A stretch of 64,000 bases of DNA from Cordia subcordata. Lineage: Eukaryota; Streptophyta; Magnoliopsida; Boraginales; Cordiaceae. How positions within the stretch are numbered: the first letter of the stretch is position 1; the number at the start of each line of letters is the position of its first letter. The DNA lies in NCBI GenBank assembly GCA_028554755.1, contig JAPTOF010000010.1:2278001-2342000 (forward strand), given 5' to 3'. A program made the position numbers and the translations under genes. Of the stretch, positions 43,742 to 57,083 are shown in pieces. Below the pieces are notes generated by a model that searched no databases, had not been told where the DNA came from, and was given only the letters and a program-made list of their open reading frames with translations.

Positions 43742-45681
43742 TCACCGGCCAATTGACAATAAACTACTTGTTATTAGCCTATCCTTTGAACTCGCAGAAG
43801 ACTTTGGTTTCACCTCTTGACGAGTCATCCCTATTGGCAAGCACTCCTTCAATTCCATGATAACTTGACTCATGGTTGGCCTTTTGGTCGAATCATATGA
43901 TAAACAAGCCATTGCTATTGCAACAACTTTTCGAACAGAAATAACATCATACTCTCCTGTCAACCTTGGATCAACAATATCTTTCACATTTCCAGTTTCT
44001 TCCATAGATGTACTGACCCATTGTGATATATGGATACTCTCAGGTTCACTTGCAATTATTGCCGAACGACTTGTGATTATCTCCAACAATACAATACCGA
44101 AGTTGTAGACATCACTTTTCTCAGTCAGTCTAAACGTGTTGCAGTACCTGTATATAGCAATGTATATTTTTGGTAAGTTAATTATATATTTTTCAGATTT
44201 AGAATTTCAAATAAAAATATAATGAACACAGCATATACATAAGACTAGTAATGTTATGAAGAATGGTTTACTTACTCAGGGTCAAGGTACCCCCGAGTGC
44301 CAGCGATATGATCGGTAGAGACATGAGTAACAGTTCCAGTAGGAAAAGTTTTGCACAAGCCAAAATCAGCAATCTTGGCTTCGAATTTATCATTCAACAA
44401 GATGTTGGTAGATTTCACATCTCTGTGAACAATTGGTGGCTTGCAGCCATGGTGCATGTACTCCAATCCTGCAAATGACGATTTAACGCTGTATGGCAGT
44501 AAATGCTTATTAGGAACAAACATAATATAATTAAAATACTGACCTTGCGCGGCATCTATTGAGATTTGAAGTCTTTCTTGCCAACTCAAAACACATAAAT
44601 TTTTATCTGCGCTCAATTAATAATCATTATCAAGAGCAGAAAGATATATACTAAGAGAACAATTTTATCACATTGTCATAGTTAAAAATCTTGCTTGGCG
44701 TCATCAATTTATGGATAATGTATACGTGCACGCTAGCTAACCTATATCTAAGTTGGTGAGATTGGTGTTGTAAATATAACAAATAAGTATTTCAGTCTCA
44801 AATTAATTGGTCCAAAATGATGTAACCTAAGTCACTATTCTTCCCACTGGCATCTGACGAGATCGGACAATAATTAGCACCTGAAAGACGTGCTCTTAAA
44901 TCTCCATTAGCCATGTACTCATAAATGATGCCCACATGTGGCCCGTCAATGCAGTAACCAATGAGAGAAGTCAAGTTTCTATGATGAACGTTCATAAGAA
45001 CATTTGCCTGAAAAGTTATAGCCATGAGAGAAATTCAGTAGAATAAATTAATATTGGACGATTGCAAGAAAATGAAAGCCATTCTTCTGTAGAACAAAAC
45101 AAATTTGAACCTCCTAATTTTTTTACTTTATTATCTGTAAAACAATATTCCTTCTTGGATCAACACCAATTAATTTTATCAAACCTCAGATTGAAGTTCC
45201 TTTAACCCGTCGTCTAGTGATGAAGAAAACATTTTCACAGCAACTTCAGTATCATTAATGGATCCATGGTACACAATGCCGAAACCTCCTCTGCCAATAA
45301 CTTGTTGTAAATTGTTGGTTATTTTTAGGATCTCTGAATATGTAAACCGTCTCCTTTTTGCCTCCAAAGTAAAATCATTGCGGTCTGATTTCTTTTGAGA
45401 ACCTACAAAGCAATTACATGCCAAATAGGTGGAAATCATAAAAATACAAGTATAGAAGCTAGTAGACTGATGTTGTGTTTGGTATAAGCTGATTATGATG
45501 TTTATCTTATTTGATGTTCATATATAGAATTATGGTCTGTTTTGAGTTTTTACAAAATACTTGTGATAAGATGTTAAATTTAAAAGTAGGTCAATGATGA
45601 ATTGCTTATATTTTATAATCTAAAAAAATATTGATTATTTTGAGTTTCATAAAATGCTTGTGATAAGCTAGGTCATATTTT

Positions 45682-45925
45682 GGGCTCGTTTGGATTGACT
45701 TTTCTCAAAAGCGCTTTTTTAACAGCTTTTAAAAAATAGCTTTTTTTGAGAAGTTCAAAATTCTGGCTTCTAAAAAAATCGTATTTGAGTTTTTTTCAGA
45801 ATTTCAGCTTTTTTCAGAATTTCAACTTTTTTGGATGACAAATCAAATAATTATTGCAAATTTAATGTAACATTTTAAAAAAAAAAAGTACTTTTTCCTG
45901 AAAAAAAGGCAATCCAAACAGGCCC
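45682..45925. mobile_element. Tourist-like MITE in intron 8 of RLK-C
   Basis: 244 bp with ends GGGCTCGTTTGGATTG and CAATCCAAACAGGCCC, a 16-nt inverted repeat with about two mismatches. It is flanked by TTT (45679-45681 and 45926-45928). Absent from the equivalent introns of A and D. Confidence 0.85.
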
Positions 45926-48876
45926 TTTATAAGATAATAACATTACCTCCTTAACATACGACATGAAAAGCATTTTATGAAAACCTTATTCTAGAACACC
46001 ACAAAAGATTCATTCAGCATGCGTAATTTGATCTTTAAGTTTACATTTTGGAAGATGGGTTAGAATTATATTGCACCTTGTATCTTCTTCCTCCTAATTA
46101 TCCATATTACTGCCACGGAAGTCAGAAGCAAAAACAATGCACCGGCGGATGCTAGCACTGGAATTACAACCTTAATTTTCTTTTCACATGTTGAATTTTC
46201 ACAGGTATCTGCATTGTTGTCAAGATCATCCACGCTATTCACCACAAGAATACAACGATTAGCTGTTGGTAGATAACTTCCTTTTGGCAAATTACTTCTA
46301 CTAAATTTCTTATGTATAGTTTCAATCTGTCACCTCTGATCTGGATAGCCCTTAAAACATTGTGTATTTATGTAAGTTCAGAAAATTAGAGTAATTCCAT
46401 CCAAATAAAGGTGTAGAGTATAAAATAATTAGAGAAAATCGATTCCTTTTAGAGTACAGGTGAAGTTGTTTAATTCGACCAAATAATTTACCTTAATTGA
46501 TTCGACCTTAACTAAGGACACATTTTGGTCGCAATTGTAAATTATTTCCATCAATAACATGAACAATAGCTCACCTCAGTAATAAAAGTCCACGCTTTGA
46601 CTTCTCTAACAGTTTCGATGGAATTGGGCCAGTGAAGTTGTTTCCCTTTAAATATCTGCAAACGAATGGTCAACTTAATTAAATATTATTTCCTATCATT
46701 ATATTATATGAAATAAAATTCTTTGAGCTGATAATACATGGTAATTTCTGGTCCTGGATGCTTACATGATTTTCAACGATGGATGGTCAGCCAAAAAATC
46801 AGGAATCCGTCCAGTCAGCTGATTGCTTGATAAATCCCCGAAATAAACAAAAGTTTTCTCTTCTATTATATTATCAATTGTGATCATCAATATAATTGAA
46901 GAACAGTATTATTGCAACTAATGTAGACGTATTTTCTTATGTACTTACAGAGTTTGTAACATGGTAAGATTTAATATGACAGGAGGCATACCACCACGAA
47001 GTCCACTTGATGACAAATTCCTAGACCCAAAGTGAAATTATATAATTTTTTTTATTTTTTTTGTTAAGACTACAATGGGATGGGAACAGTAGAGAACACA
47101 CGCACACACATAGAGTAGCATAAAATGGCGTACAATGATATGATCCTTGGAGGACTATTGGAACCATTATTATAGCTGCAGTTGAGGCCAACCCATGCAA
47201 AATATTGGGGTGCACAGGGATCACCTTGCCAGTTTCTTCTTATACTGTACACAGACTTGATGCTCAACACTGCAATTGCTGAAAGTTTACTATATTAATT
47301 GCATTAGCAAAAGGGGAAAATTAAGAGTCCTACATCGTAGTTATAATAGAAAGGGTTGAATTTAATTTATCCATGTACTTATATAGTATGGGAACTTACC
47401 GTCGTTGTCATCTGTTTGCAAGTGAGAAAATTTTATCACCTTGAAAATCTCAAGTGCGTTGAAGATGGGGGGAAGAGTTGAGTTTTTAGTTTTGTTCAAA
47501 GAAATTTGAAACTTAGGGTAGGAACTTGAGGGCGATGTTGAATACATTACGTCCGCAGCCATGTAAGTTGGCGTATAAGTCCCATAGAACAAATCCTCGT
47601 TAAAGTAGACATTAAATGCTCGAGATTGGTTGGGTTGAAGTTTTTCAATTTCGGCAAAGTACATGTACACATAAAATTCATCACTCCTATTTTCGACTGT
47701 CCACCGAAACGCCATGGGCTTGCTAGAATTTCTTGGGAATGTGGCCGTGCTCATGACACCAGACGGTGGGTTGAATGGATTTCGCACGCTGACAACCGAC
47801 GAGGTACTAATATTTAGTTTATCATTGGGGAGTATAGCAGCCGGCCATATGCGATCATAAATATCATCTGCGTACCTACAGGAAAATCGAAGGCTGGTAT
47901 TGAATTGGAGCCAGTATTTGAAAAAAAACACAACATACGTATGAAACTAAAAAAGACTGATACTAAATTGGAGCAGTTATTTGGAAATAAAATCGAAGAA
48001 CCAATTAATTATTCCATAATATATCACCACTTAGTTCTTTAAATCTAATTCTAACCTGTAGCCTCGGAAGTCGCCAAAGTTCCAGCGTCCGAAGACGTCT
48101 AGTACATCAGTTGATCCTGATGGGGTGCGATAAATATCATTATTTAATGGCCTCAACTCTAGTATTGTTATAAAAGGTGTTCCCTGGCCTATATTTACAA
48201 GGCAAACATGTATGATAACTGATGAGGGAACGTGAATTATATCTCCTTCCATAGATTCAAGGAATTATAGGGAATATCACTATATTTAATCGTATCCCAA
48301 TAATCAACTCCAAGATGTAGATCAAATTTTGGTAAGTTATCACTTTTGTTGTAGTAAGAGTAGCTCTCGTAATCGAAAGTTGCCCGTATCAAATACTTGG
48401 TCGAGTTGCCTTGAGTAGGCCTAAGAGTGTAGCAGTTTCGGATGCCTTGAGGAAAGCTTCTCACATATTGTCTATACATTTCACCGGTACCATTACCACT
48501 TGTTACACCACTATCTATAAACCCTGCATCCGAAATGTATTCTATGCCCGTATCCCAATCAGTATAACGGGTATCTTCGGGAGCTCCACAATCTAGGCTT
48601 ATGAAACCTGCAAGGGAAGAAGTAATTAGTGGCATGATTAGTTACAAACAAAAAACCAAGAACAGGCGCTCAAATGAGCTAAAGAACAAAGACAAGTCAC
48701 ACGTGTAAACGCAAGAGGCTGAGCCAAGACTTAGTTCTAACCATGTGAAGAATCACTAGGGTTTCATCATAAAAACCAATTAGTTGCTATAAACAGTAGC
48801 CCAAGATATACTTTATAATTTTTCTATGTTGGAAGATTGTTTAATTATTCCAACAGGTACATTTGTGTGTGCAAAC

Positions 48877-48878
<2 letters not shown>

Positions 48879-48912
<34 letters not shown>
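48879..48912. repeat. (AT)n(GT)n microsatellite in intron 1 of RLK-C
   Basis: A run of AT dinucleotides followed by GT dinucleotides, then degenerate TATATACACACA. It is located between the signal-peptide exon and exon 2. Confidence 0.9.
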
Positions 48913-49074
48913 ACTTATATGTGTGCGTATATATACACACAAATATATGTACAAAAATACAGTTTTCTAGTTGCAAATTAAACCTGACGGCGTAATTTGG
49001 GCGCGAACAACTAATACAGCATGAAAGGAATGAGAAAGTAACACAAGAAAAAAGCCGTACTCGAGCACCTCCAT

Positions 49075-52000
49075 TAGTGTAGAGTTTCTAATTCAAACTG
49101 CATAAGCCAAACTTCTTAGGTGTTGACATTTCATATTAGTGTGCTAAAACGATGCGCCCTATCATAATAACTTGCTGCAGGCGTTTCAATAAAAATATAT
49201 TTGATGCGAGAAAAAAAAAAGAGAAGGAAGCTCGTTACTTCCAAAAAATTGGTTGTCAATATTTTAAGTGTTTACGCAGGCGTCAAGGATATGCGGTATA
49301 TTCTCTAACCATTATCTTGCTCCAACACACTCCAAAAAGTAAAAACAAAATTGAAAAAAAAAAAAGGGAAAACAGAAAAGTGCACAGATGTCCGGTGTGC
49401 TTGTGCTTATAATGCTTCAGCCTCATCCAGATTCTTCATTTAATAGTACTGATCGATAGAAACTAGAAAGCAAAATGGCGTTAGAAACAAAGCAAGGGCA
49501 GAATATCTCATCTCCATGAATATGCGTGGTGTAACACCCTCTCATTCTGGTTTTTTGTAAGATTTGAGTGCACTTTATAATGGCTTCAAGCATTTTAGAC
49601 TAATTGGTTAAGTTTAATATGGTGGCGTTAGACAACTCTCTCCTTTAAAAAGGGCGATGTCCTCGCAAATACTTAAGCTCGTGATGTTGGAGGCATTACT
49701 CTAGTTATACAATAGATACGACTAGGCTTAGAATTGTATGATCTTGGCTTTTAGCCTCAAATCACCCTTTGACACCCATATTGCTTTTTTGGATATGCGA
49801 GACAGGAGACGCCCTCGACGAATAGTGCTCATCAAGGATCATATGCTTTCTTCAAAGGATTTTGTTGTCTGAAATATTTCTGTGTTTAACTTGTGAATTG
49901 GAAGTAATTAAATAGGACATTTAAGAAAAAAAGACACTAATAAATATACGATAATATGAACAAAAAACGGCTAGTCAAAAGTCATCTTTACAAGAAGTAC
50001 ACTATGTCTCTAGTTAGAATACTGGGAAAGCCTCAACTCGTGGGCGATCTACATAGAGTAAGCAGGTGGATTAGGATTTTTTCATATAATTAATTAATTA
50101 ATTTTGTTATATTGATATGAAAGAAAAATCTTGGCCACTAGTTTTGTAGTCTACTGTATTACTTACTTATTATGCAAGAGATCAGTTCTCATCGGAGGCA
50201 ATATTCCTCTATAAGAGGACATTTAGATTAACTTATCAAAAGACTACTTGAAGTACTTTTTGCTATAAGTGACTTTTCTTAATTTTTTATTTCAAGTAGT
50301 TATGTGTTTGAATGGTTTCCCTCAAATAAAAAAAATCTTAATTATTCATGTGTATTAAATATAATCTCAGTCATTTATGAAATTTAAATTAAAAAAAAAG
50401 TGGATAGTGGAAGAGATAAAAATAATTTAAAATTTTACCTTTTTTTTTTAAATTTGATTGTTTCAAAGAATAACTTGTTTTCAAAAAACATTTTTTGAGG
50501 AATTGTTTTATAATATTTGGTTGTCACAATGAAAATTAGCTGGAAAATCATTTATCATGCATACTATACACACACTATACTCACATATACACACACTACG
50601 CATAGAAATTAGCTGGGAGAAGTATTAATTAGTTATTCTGAATTTGTGACACCCCTCCATTGTGATTTCTGTTAGTGTGTGTATACACTTTGTTGGTCAT
50701 CTGCTTTTTACTTGTCTTGTGGTTTTGCTGGTTTCTGGGCTAAAGTATTTTCTGGATTTATGGGCTTTGGCCTATTGGGCTTATTTGGGCTCTCGGGCCA
50801 TTGATTGGCTTTGGTTTGTAGATTGGGCTATTGGCGTCTGTTGGGCTTGGCTCCATTTGTATTGGTTTATCGGGCCTAGGCCCTTGTGTTTTGCCCTTCT
50901 TTGTTATGGGCTTTTCTTTTGCCATCTTTTACTTCTTTTATTAATATAAGAGAGTAAAAGATGTTATCTACTTGTGAATAACGCCATTCCCTATCATTTC
51001 CTAGTGGTAGTACAAGACTGTGCATGAATGTATTGGTCCCTAATAAAGTACGCTTTGTGTCCGTAACATGTCAATAAATAAATAAATAAATTCTCGGACA
51101 TGTATTATGTGATGCGCGACTTCCGGTGAGTATCGGTGTTTCATTAGATTTTATTTATTTTCAATTTGTAAGGAAATATTTGAACGAGCGCAACCTACAC
51201 AGAGGAAAAAGTTGTCATCATATGATTCTAAATGTAATAAGTTTGAGTCACGAAAAATGCTTCTTACAAAAAAAAATACGAAATAAGGTTGAGCAAAATG
51301 GGGGAGGAGGCTATAGTCAAACTGCACATGCGTAGTGGGATATATCAGCAGGCAAATTCCAGTTCAGAAAAGGTGTTGTTCTGTTCCCCTTTGGGTTTAT
51401 ATATTTTCCATAGCCATGAATATTGAGTTGCATGAACCGACCACAAGACAGTTGCAGCTAAGATTATTCCATGCTAAGCCAAGACACACTGCGCTTTCTT
51501 TTTTCATTTTTGCTTCACTATATATGTGTACATATACATATTATAATATATATATATATATATATATATTATAATATGTATTTATATCTTTGTTTGTACT
51601 TGCAAATGTGCGTAACTCAACTGGTGTTATGCACATGAATTGCTCGTTGGTGTACTCATTCGTGTGTGGGCAAGTTGAAGTAAATGCACACATCAATTTG
51701 ATTAAATAGAAGTCTTTATAGAACTTGTCTTCAACCTTCGGAAAATGTTTCGAATGAAGAACTTAAAATAATACTATATATCACCGCATTGTTTGGAGAT
51801 TGAGAAATTAAATAAGAAGAAATTTTAGATCCACTAAATTAAGCCACTTATAAAGAAGTGGAATCAAGAGTCGAGTGGTTGAGATTATCTTTCCAAAAGT
51901 GAGGTCGTGAGTTCGAATTCCATGAAGGTGGAGGTTGCAAAATTGAGGGGAAAAAAAAAGGATGCTAGTAGGGGTTATACCTCTTGTAACAATATCGTTG

Positions 52001-52556
52001 GAATGATCATGTACATATATACGTAGAACATAAAGATAAATATATACTGACACAACAAAAAACACATAAGCCACAAGATTAATTGATATGATTTGACATA
52101 ACTTATATCCAAAGAGTAATTTTCTTTAATAATTTCTATATTACCATGTGTGATGCACCTACCTTGTGGTTTATGAAATTTAAACTTATAGTATATATGC
52201 AAATCCCGTTAGTATCTTAGATCCTATAATTTAAAGTACTTTTGCTCTCGTTGGACTTTATTAGGGATTAGTGCTTATAGCATTCTATGACTAGAGTATG
52301 TCACTTTGACTTTTTGTCATATTCTTATGTTGTATAGAGTTGTAATCTTAGAATCATCATGTACCTATAAATAATTGTACGTGAGTAATGGAAACATAAG
52401 TTTCACTCATTCTAAATCTCTTGATGGTATTAGAGCTATATCTCACACAATTCAAGCGGTAATATATTTTTTTTTTTTTTGGGCTATGACTTAACTAGTT
52501 ATATTGACAGATATTTTCCCTATCATGCTTCAACCATCAAAGTTGATGGCAAAAAT
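49075..52556. other. Intergenic upstream of RLK-C
   Basis: 49075-49530 is the promoter-side flank shared with A and B. After that no gene is recognised. 50735-50890 has an unusual density of TGGGCT/GGGCC motifs (see findings) and an open frame that is low-complexity. A palindromic (TA)n run lies at about 51540-51576. Confidence 0.5.
51866..51958 (+). mobile_element. SINE-like sequence
   Basis: TCGAGTGGTTGAGAT resembles a tRNA A box and GAGTTCGAATTCC a B box, ~35 nt apart, followed by a GAGGGGAAAAAAAAA tail. No target duplication was found. This is the same organisation as the element at 28543 in the opposite orientation. Confidence 0.45.
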
Positions 52557-52567
52557 ATAACTAATTC

Positions 52568-52809
52568 GCCCCCAGGGGCATAGGTGAGTTGGTAAGTGGC
52601 CAGGTGATTAGGGTGGAGACACCCTGACAACGCGGGATCGAGTCCGTGTGGCGGCAGTACTCCGCTGAAATATTGCGGGGGCTGTTGCTGGATTTCCACG
52701 CCCGTTGGTCCTCTCCCTGGTCGGGCTGCCACTCACGCACATCCCTCGATTTACCTCCCGCCTGGTTAAGGGGCCTCTGGCCAGGTGGGATTTAAAAAAA
52801 AAAAAAAAA
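52568..52809 (+). mobile_element. tRNA-derived SINE, ~242 bp, 11-bp TSD
   Basis: The 5' part resembles a tRNA gene: A box TAGGTGAGTTGGTAAGTGG and B box GGATCGAGTCC (52635-52645). An unrelated body follows, then a poly-A tail of about 16 A. The repeat ATAACTAATTC lies at 52557-52567 and again at 52810-52820 after the tail. The general style recalls plant Au-type SINEs, but I cannot assign the family. Confidence 0.9.
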
Positions 52810-52820
52810 ATAACTAATTC

Positions 52821-55075
52821 AGCGTGTTCACACTGGATGCACCAAAATAAATTATTGTTACTTGGCATTTGTGGATCTCTTTCTCCAATGTTTGGTAGGG
52901 CGTGGAAACTGATTCACATTTAAACAATACAAGAGTTATGGGATTAGGATACTTTAATATCACTAATTATTTCATATTGATATGTTAGAAAAATTTTAAT
53001 CATTTTTATGTAGATCATATTATCTCAAATCATTTATGAAATTCGAATCCTAAAAAAGTGGGTATTGAGAAGGAAAAAAGTATTTTAAAAAATTATCGTT
53101 ATTTAGATTTTAAATTTCATGAATAATTGAGATGATATACAATCTACACATAAATAGTTAAGATTTCTCTCATGTTAACAAGAGAGAACATTTGATATGA
53201 GATAATCCTAATATTGATGTATGACGCTTTTTAAAGTTCATATGTAACTTACTACTTTATCAAGACAAAATATGTCTTTCTACCCGAAAAGAACAATGCC
53301 AGCAGGGAAGGCTTAGGGTCAATGGTGGTTAGACACCGTCTTTGTGGATCATGCATGTATGGGTGCAACTTTCTTTCTTATTGTGTTACGTTCATGAACA
53401 AGGCCAAGCAAATAAACTCAGTGGAACATGTTTTCATTAATCAGTCTAGTACTAAGTCAAGTTGGTGCCTATCATCATGAGAATCTAAGGTTCTGTTTGG
53501 CTTAATTGTGAGATTTCAATTGTTAAACAATAGAGCTTTTAGTAGTAGAGCTTTGGATAAACGTGTTTTTGAAAAAAAACAGTTAATTATTTGGCCTGTA
53601 TTTTAAAAGTTGAGCTTTTAGTTATTTTGAGGTTAATATTGGACTTTAAAAAATATACAATAGTGTTTTTAAGGAAAAAATAAAAAAAATAATTTTTGAC
53701 ATGACATAAAAATAACTTTTTTAAAAGCCTTTTATGAAAAGCTCTAATTTGGAGCTTCTGATTTTTTTTTTTCTTTTTTCAGCTTCAACTTTTATATAAA
53801 AGTTCTTTTAAAAATGAACCAAACAGATTAGCTTCAGCTATTAGACTTACAAAAAATATTTTTAAGTTTTCAAAAGTTGGGCCAAACAGATTTTACTTGC
53901 CAAGCTGTCCTATTGCTGCATTGTTTTTCATTTTTTTCAAATTTTTTAAAAGAAAATTGGGAGCTCATCATTAATGTACGGAAGAAACTGTTCTAAATGG
54001 CTCCAAAGACCACCTGTAAAATATATAGAAAAAAAAAAAAAAAAAAAACACGATTTGAGGAATGGCCATCAATTTAAGGAAAAATGTGCCTAATGATATT
54101 ATAACGTTTGTCGCTTGTAACTAATTTGTCACCTCGTTTGTATCTCTACAAGCATGTTTTACGCTTACTCTCTTGAAATCACGAAGAAGAAACTTCGTAT
54201 ATCTGACTGATCATCCAACCTAATGTACATAGAGAATAGTCGAGTAGAAGCCATTGTTGCACTAATCGAGTTTATCATATTTATGGACGTCTGTGTACTC
54301 TATGAAATCTGAAGTCGAAGGCAAAGACAAAGCTGCTATTGTCATTGAATTGATCTGCTACATCGAGCACTTCATATATGAGACAAACATGAAGCTTTAA
54401 CTGAAGCAAATTAAAGAAAAAAATGACAAGAAATTGCATCAGGCCAAAACCAATATCTCCCTTATTGAACTTTGACCAGAAGTTATGAAAGCATAGCAAC
54501 AAATTGCAAACCGCACGTGTTCACACTGCACAATGATTTATTAGATAGACAAGAGTATGATATATATGGAAATGGACAAATGATTTGGATTCTTTATTAC
54601 AAGTCTTTGCATTTAGGGATTATTTGGATTGCTTTTTTTTTTTTTTAAAAAGAAAAAAATATTTTTTTTGAAGAAAAGAGTATTTTTATTTTGGAATAAG
54701 TACTTAGATTGGTTTTAAAAAAATTAATTACTTATGTAATTTTTAATTTTCTTTGGAGATTCAAATTTTCGACTTTTGAAAATAGTTGGAATTTAATTGT
54801 TTTTTTTAGAGTTTTTATTTGGGAAGGTTTTTCAAAAATAGTTGTCTTTTTTTTAGAACCAAAAAACAATTCATTTGGTTAAGTATTTATGGTGTTGTCT
54901 TAGAAAAAAATTCCAGAAAATGTTTCCGGAAAATGTTAATAAAAAAATATTTTTAGATGTTTTCAGTAATTCTTTTTGTTCTTTTTACTCATAATACAAA
55001 CGAATACAAGAACAACAGTTGTTTTCCATGGATAAAAATCCTATGATATTATAATGAAACACATTGAAGAAACAA
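52821..55075. other. Intergenic, with MITE-like segments
   Basis: No gene is recognised. About 53489-53830 begins GGTTCTGTTTGGC and ends GAACCAAACAGATT, an inverted-repeat pair that could be another MITE. 54620-54880 has a weaker TTATTTGGATTGC start. A poly-A run of ~18 lies near 54030. Confidence 0.4.
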
Positions 55076-55260
55076 AATCTTATCCATTTTCTTTGACTCG
55101 TATCTTCCCAGACTCCATTATGATCTTGAGCAAAAGGTGATCTACATATCTAGGCAGGTTAGATTTTTTGAGGATCAGTTTCCATACACTCAACAGTCCT
55201 CTGCACTTCAAACTTCATCCATTAACTTATTTTCTTTTGACTCCTATCTTCCCAGACTCT
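55076..55260. repeat. Short duplication at the 5' edge of the copia remnant
   Basis: TTTTCTTTGACTCGTATCTTCCCAGACTCCATTA (55088 onward, shown here only to mark the block; key core TATCTTCCCAGACT) recurs at about 55229 with two changes. The junction may mark where the retroelement was truncated or rearranged. Confidence 0.6.
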
Positions 55261-57083
55261 ATTAGCATTTCATCTTCTGTATCTCTAATTCCCACATCTG
55301 CTCTGCACAGTTCACCTCCTCATTGTGACTCTCATTCTCTTCCTGAGACTGTTTGAGAAATTCCTGTATCTGTACCATCTATTGAGCCATTGCCTCTTGT
55401 TTTACCTCCTCCAAGAAAGCGTTCCTCTTCCATTGCACATGATCAAGCCCCTGTTAGGCATCACATGGTCACTAGATCGCAAACTGGTTCAGTGAGACCA
55501 TCAAGATACCTGGTAAACTCTGTATTTCTTACCGCTCCATCTGTTGACCCACGTACAAACTTATAAGCAAGCTGCCAAGTATCAAGCCTGGCAAACTACA
55601 ATGGATGAAGAATTTCAAGCTCTTCAAAAGCAACATGCATGGGATCTAGTTCCTCTCTCTCCAGGCAGAATTCTCACTGGCAGCAAATGGGTATATAGAA
55701 TCAAGAAGAATGCTGATGGTTCTATAGCTAGATACAAAGCTAGGTTAGTGGCTAAAGGCTACGATCAAGAACATGGCGCGGATTATTATGAAACCTTTAG
55801 TCCTGTTGTGAAAATGCAAACAATCAGAGTTGCTCTCATACTAGCTTTGAATCAAAACTAGATTATCGAGCCGTTATATGTATCTAATGCTTTTCTCCAT
55901 GGCCAATTGCAAGAAGAAATGTACATGCAGCAGCATCAAGGATTCTTGGACCCTGATCATGTTTGCTTGTTAAGAAAATCTCTTTGCGTCCTTAAGCAAA
56001 CCCTTAGAGCTTGGTAACAGTTGCTAGCAGGCTTCTCATTGAAACATGGCTTTTACTGCAGGAGAGCTGATAACTCTGTATTCATCAAGAAAACAGGCTT
56101 TGAATTCTTAGTAATGCTGATCTATATTGATGATCTCTTGCTTACTGGTAATTCAGCTGCTTATCAATGGTTTAATTGCTCTTGTGGCCAAAGAATTTGC
56201 AATCAAGGACCTTGGCAGGCTCAATTATTTTCTTGGGATTGAAGTTTCTTACACTACAGATGGTTTTATCCTCCATCAGACCAAATATGCCACTGAACTA
56301 CTCAATAGAGCAGGCATGATGCAGTGCAAGCCTGCTTCTACTCTTGCTGTGCCTCTCAATTCAAGCAACAAACAACCATCTTCTCAGCTGCCATACTCTG
56401 ATCCATCATTTTACAGGAGCATAGTTGGAGCTCTGCAATATTTGACCATCAAAAGGCCAGATTTGCAATTTGCAGTAAACACAGTTTGTCAATTTATGTG
56501 TCAACCAACACAGTATCACTTCACTCTTCTAAAGAGACCGCTAAGGTTCATTCAAGGCACTATTTCTACTGGATTGCAGCTCAGGAGAGGTTCATTTCAA
56601 CTCACTGCCTTTAGTGATGTAGACTGGGCTCCTGATCCATTAACCAGGAGGTCTGTCACAGGGTTTCATATCTTCCCAGGCTCTAATCTCATATCCTGGT
56701 TCTCAAAAAGGCAGAATACAGTTTTCAGATCATCAACAGAAGTAGAGTATAGAAGCTTGGCAACTGCTGCAGCAGAAATGAAGTGGTTAAGCTATATTTT
56801 GAAGGATCTTTCTGTTCCAGTTGCAGTCCTTATTCTCTACCGTGATAATAAATCAGCAATAGCCTTGGCAGCCAATCATATTCAACATAATCGAACCAAA
56901 CATATAGATCTTGACTGCCATTTTGTAAGAGAACAATTACAAGCACAGCAACTCACTCTGACTCATGTGGCTTCAGTTGCACAACTTGCAGATTTGCTCA
57001 CAAAAGCTCTTCCACACTCTGCTTATGCTTCTCCAGTTTCCAAGCTTCCCCTAGCATCCCCTAGGACCAGTTTGAAGGGGGGA
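55168..57083 (+). pseudogene. Ty1/copia RT-RNase H remnant
   Basis: 5'-truncated pol: a Ser/Pro-rich linker, HHMVTRSQTGS (55460 region), then RT (SKWVYRIKKNADGSIARYKA, KGYDQEHG, LLIYIDDLLL equivalent reading LIYIDDLL) and RNase H (AFSDVDWAPDPLTRRSVTG, STEVEYRSLA, RDNKSAIALA, RTKHIDLDCHFVRE). Gag, protease and integrase are missing. Lesions: stop TAG at 55859 (Trp of the W.I...D block), the first RT catalytic Asp changed to Tyr (PLYVSNAFLHG), a further TAA near 56014, and a frameshift near 56155 between the YIDD motif and RNase H. It is older and more broken than the element at 33541. Confidence 0.9.

Larger units (their letters stand above)
43742..49074 (-). pseudogene. RLK-C: nearly intact malectin-like/LRR-I receptor kinase with two lesions
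   Basis: Exons 49074-48984, 48607-48056, 47875-47400, 47278-47134, 47020-46949, 46837-46766, 46655-46575, 46234-46077, 45402-45185, 45007-44881, 44606-44544, 44468-44276, 44147-43742. With a 2-bp excess set aside they total 883 codons, the normal LRR-I size. Order: signal peptide (MEVLEYGFFLVLLSHSFHA), malectin-like domain (~30-370), GDPCAP cap, three LRR exons (72, 72, 81 bp), TM (VVIPVLASAGALFLLLTSVA, RRKK stop), kinase with [33 protein letters not shown] and DVYNFG. Lesions: at 48237-48252 the frame breaks (GAGATATAATTCACG where A, D and E support GAnATAATTCACG-type spacing), ending translation at a TAA; and the exon-6 acceptor is GG where A and B have AG. A MITE sits in intron 8. LRR-I kinases such as IOS1 and SIRK act in immune or senescence signalling; that role is inferred. 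If the two differences were sequencing errors, the gene would be functional. Confidence 0.85.

Noticed and set aside
50662..50949. 95-aa Trp/Leu-rich ORF
   Set aside because: Low-complexity translation of TGGGCTT repeats, not a protein family I recognise.
52568..52660. Possible tRNA gene (A and B boxes)
   Set aside because: No clover-leaf with proper acceptor stem is apparent; poly-A tail and target duplication show a SINE.
54281..54502. 73-aa minus-strand ORF
   Set aside because: No recognised domain, no splice or promoter support; chance ORF in intergenic DNA.
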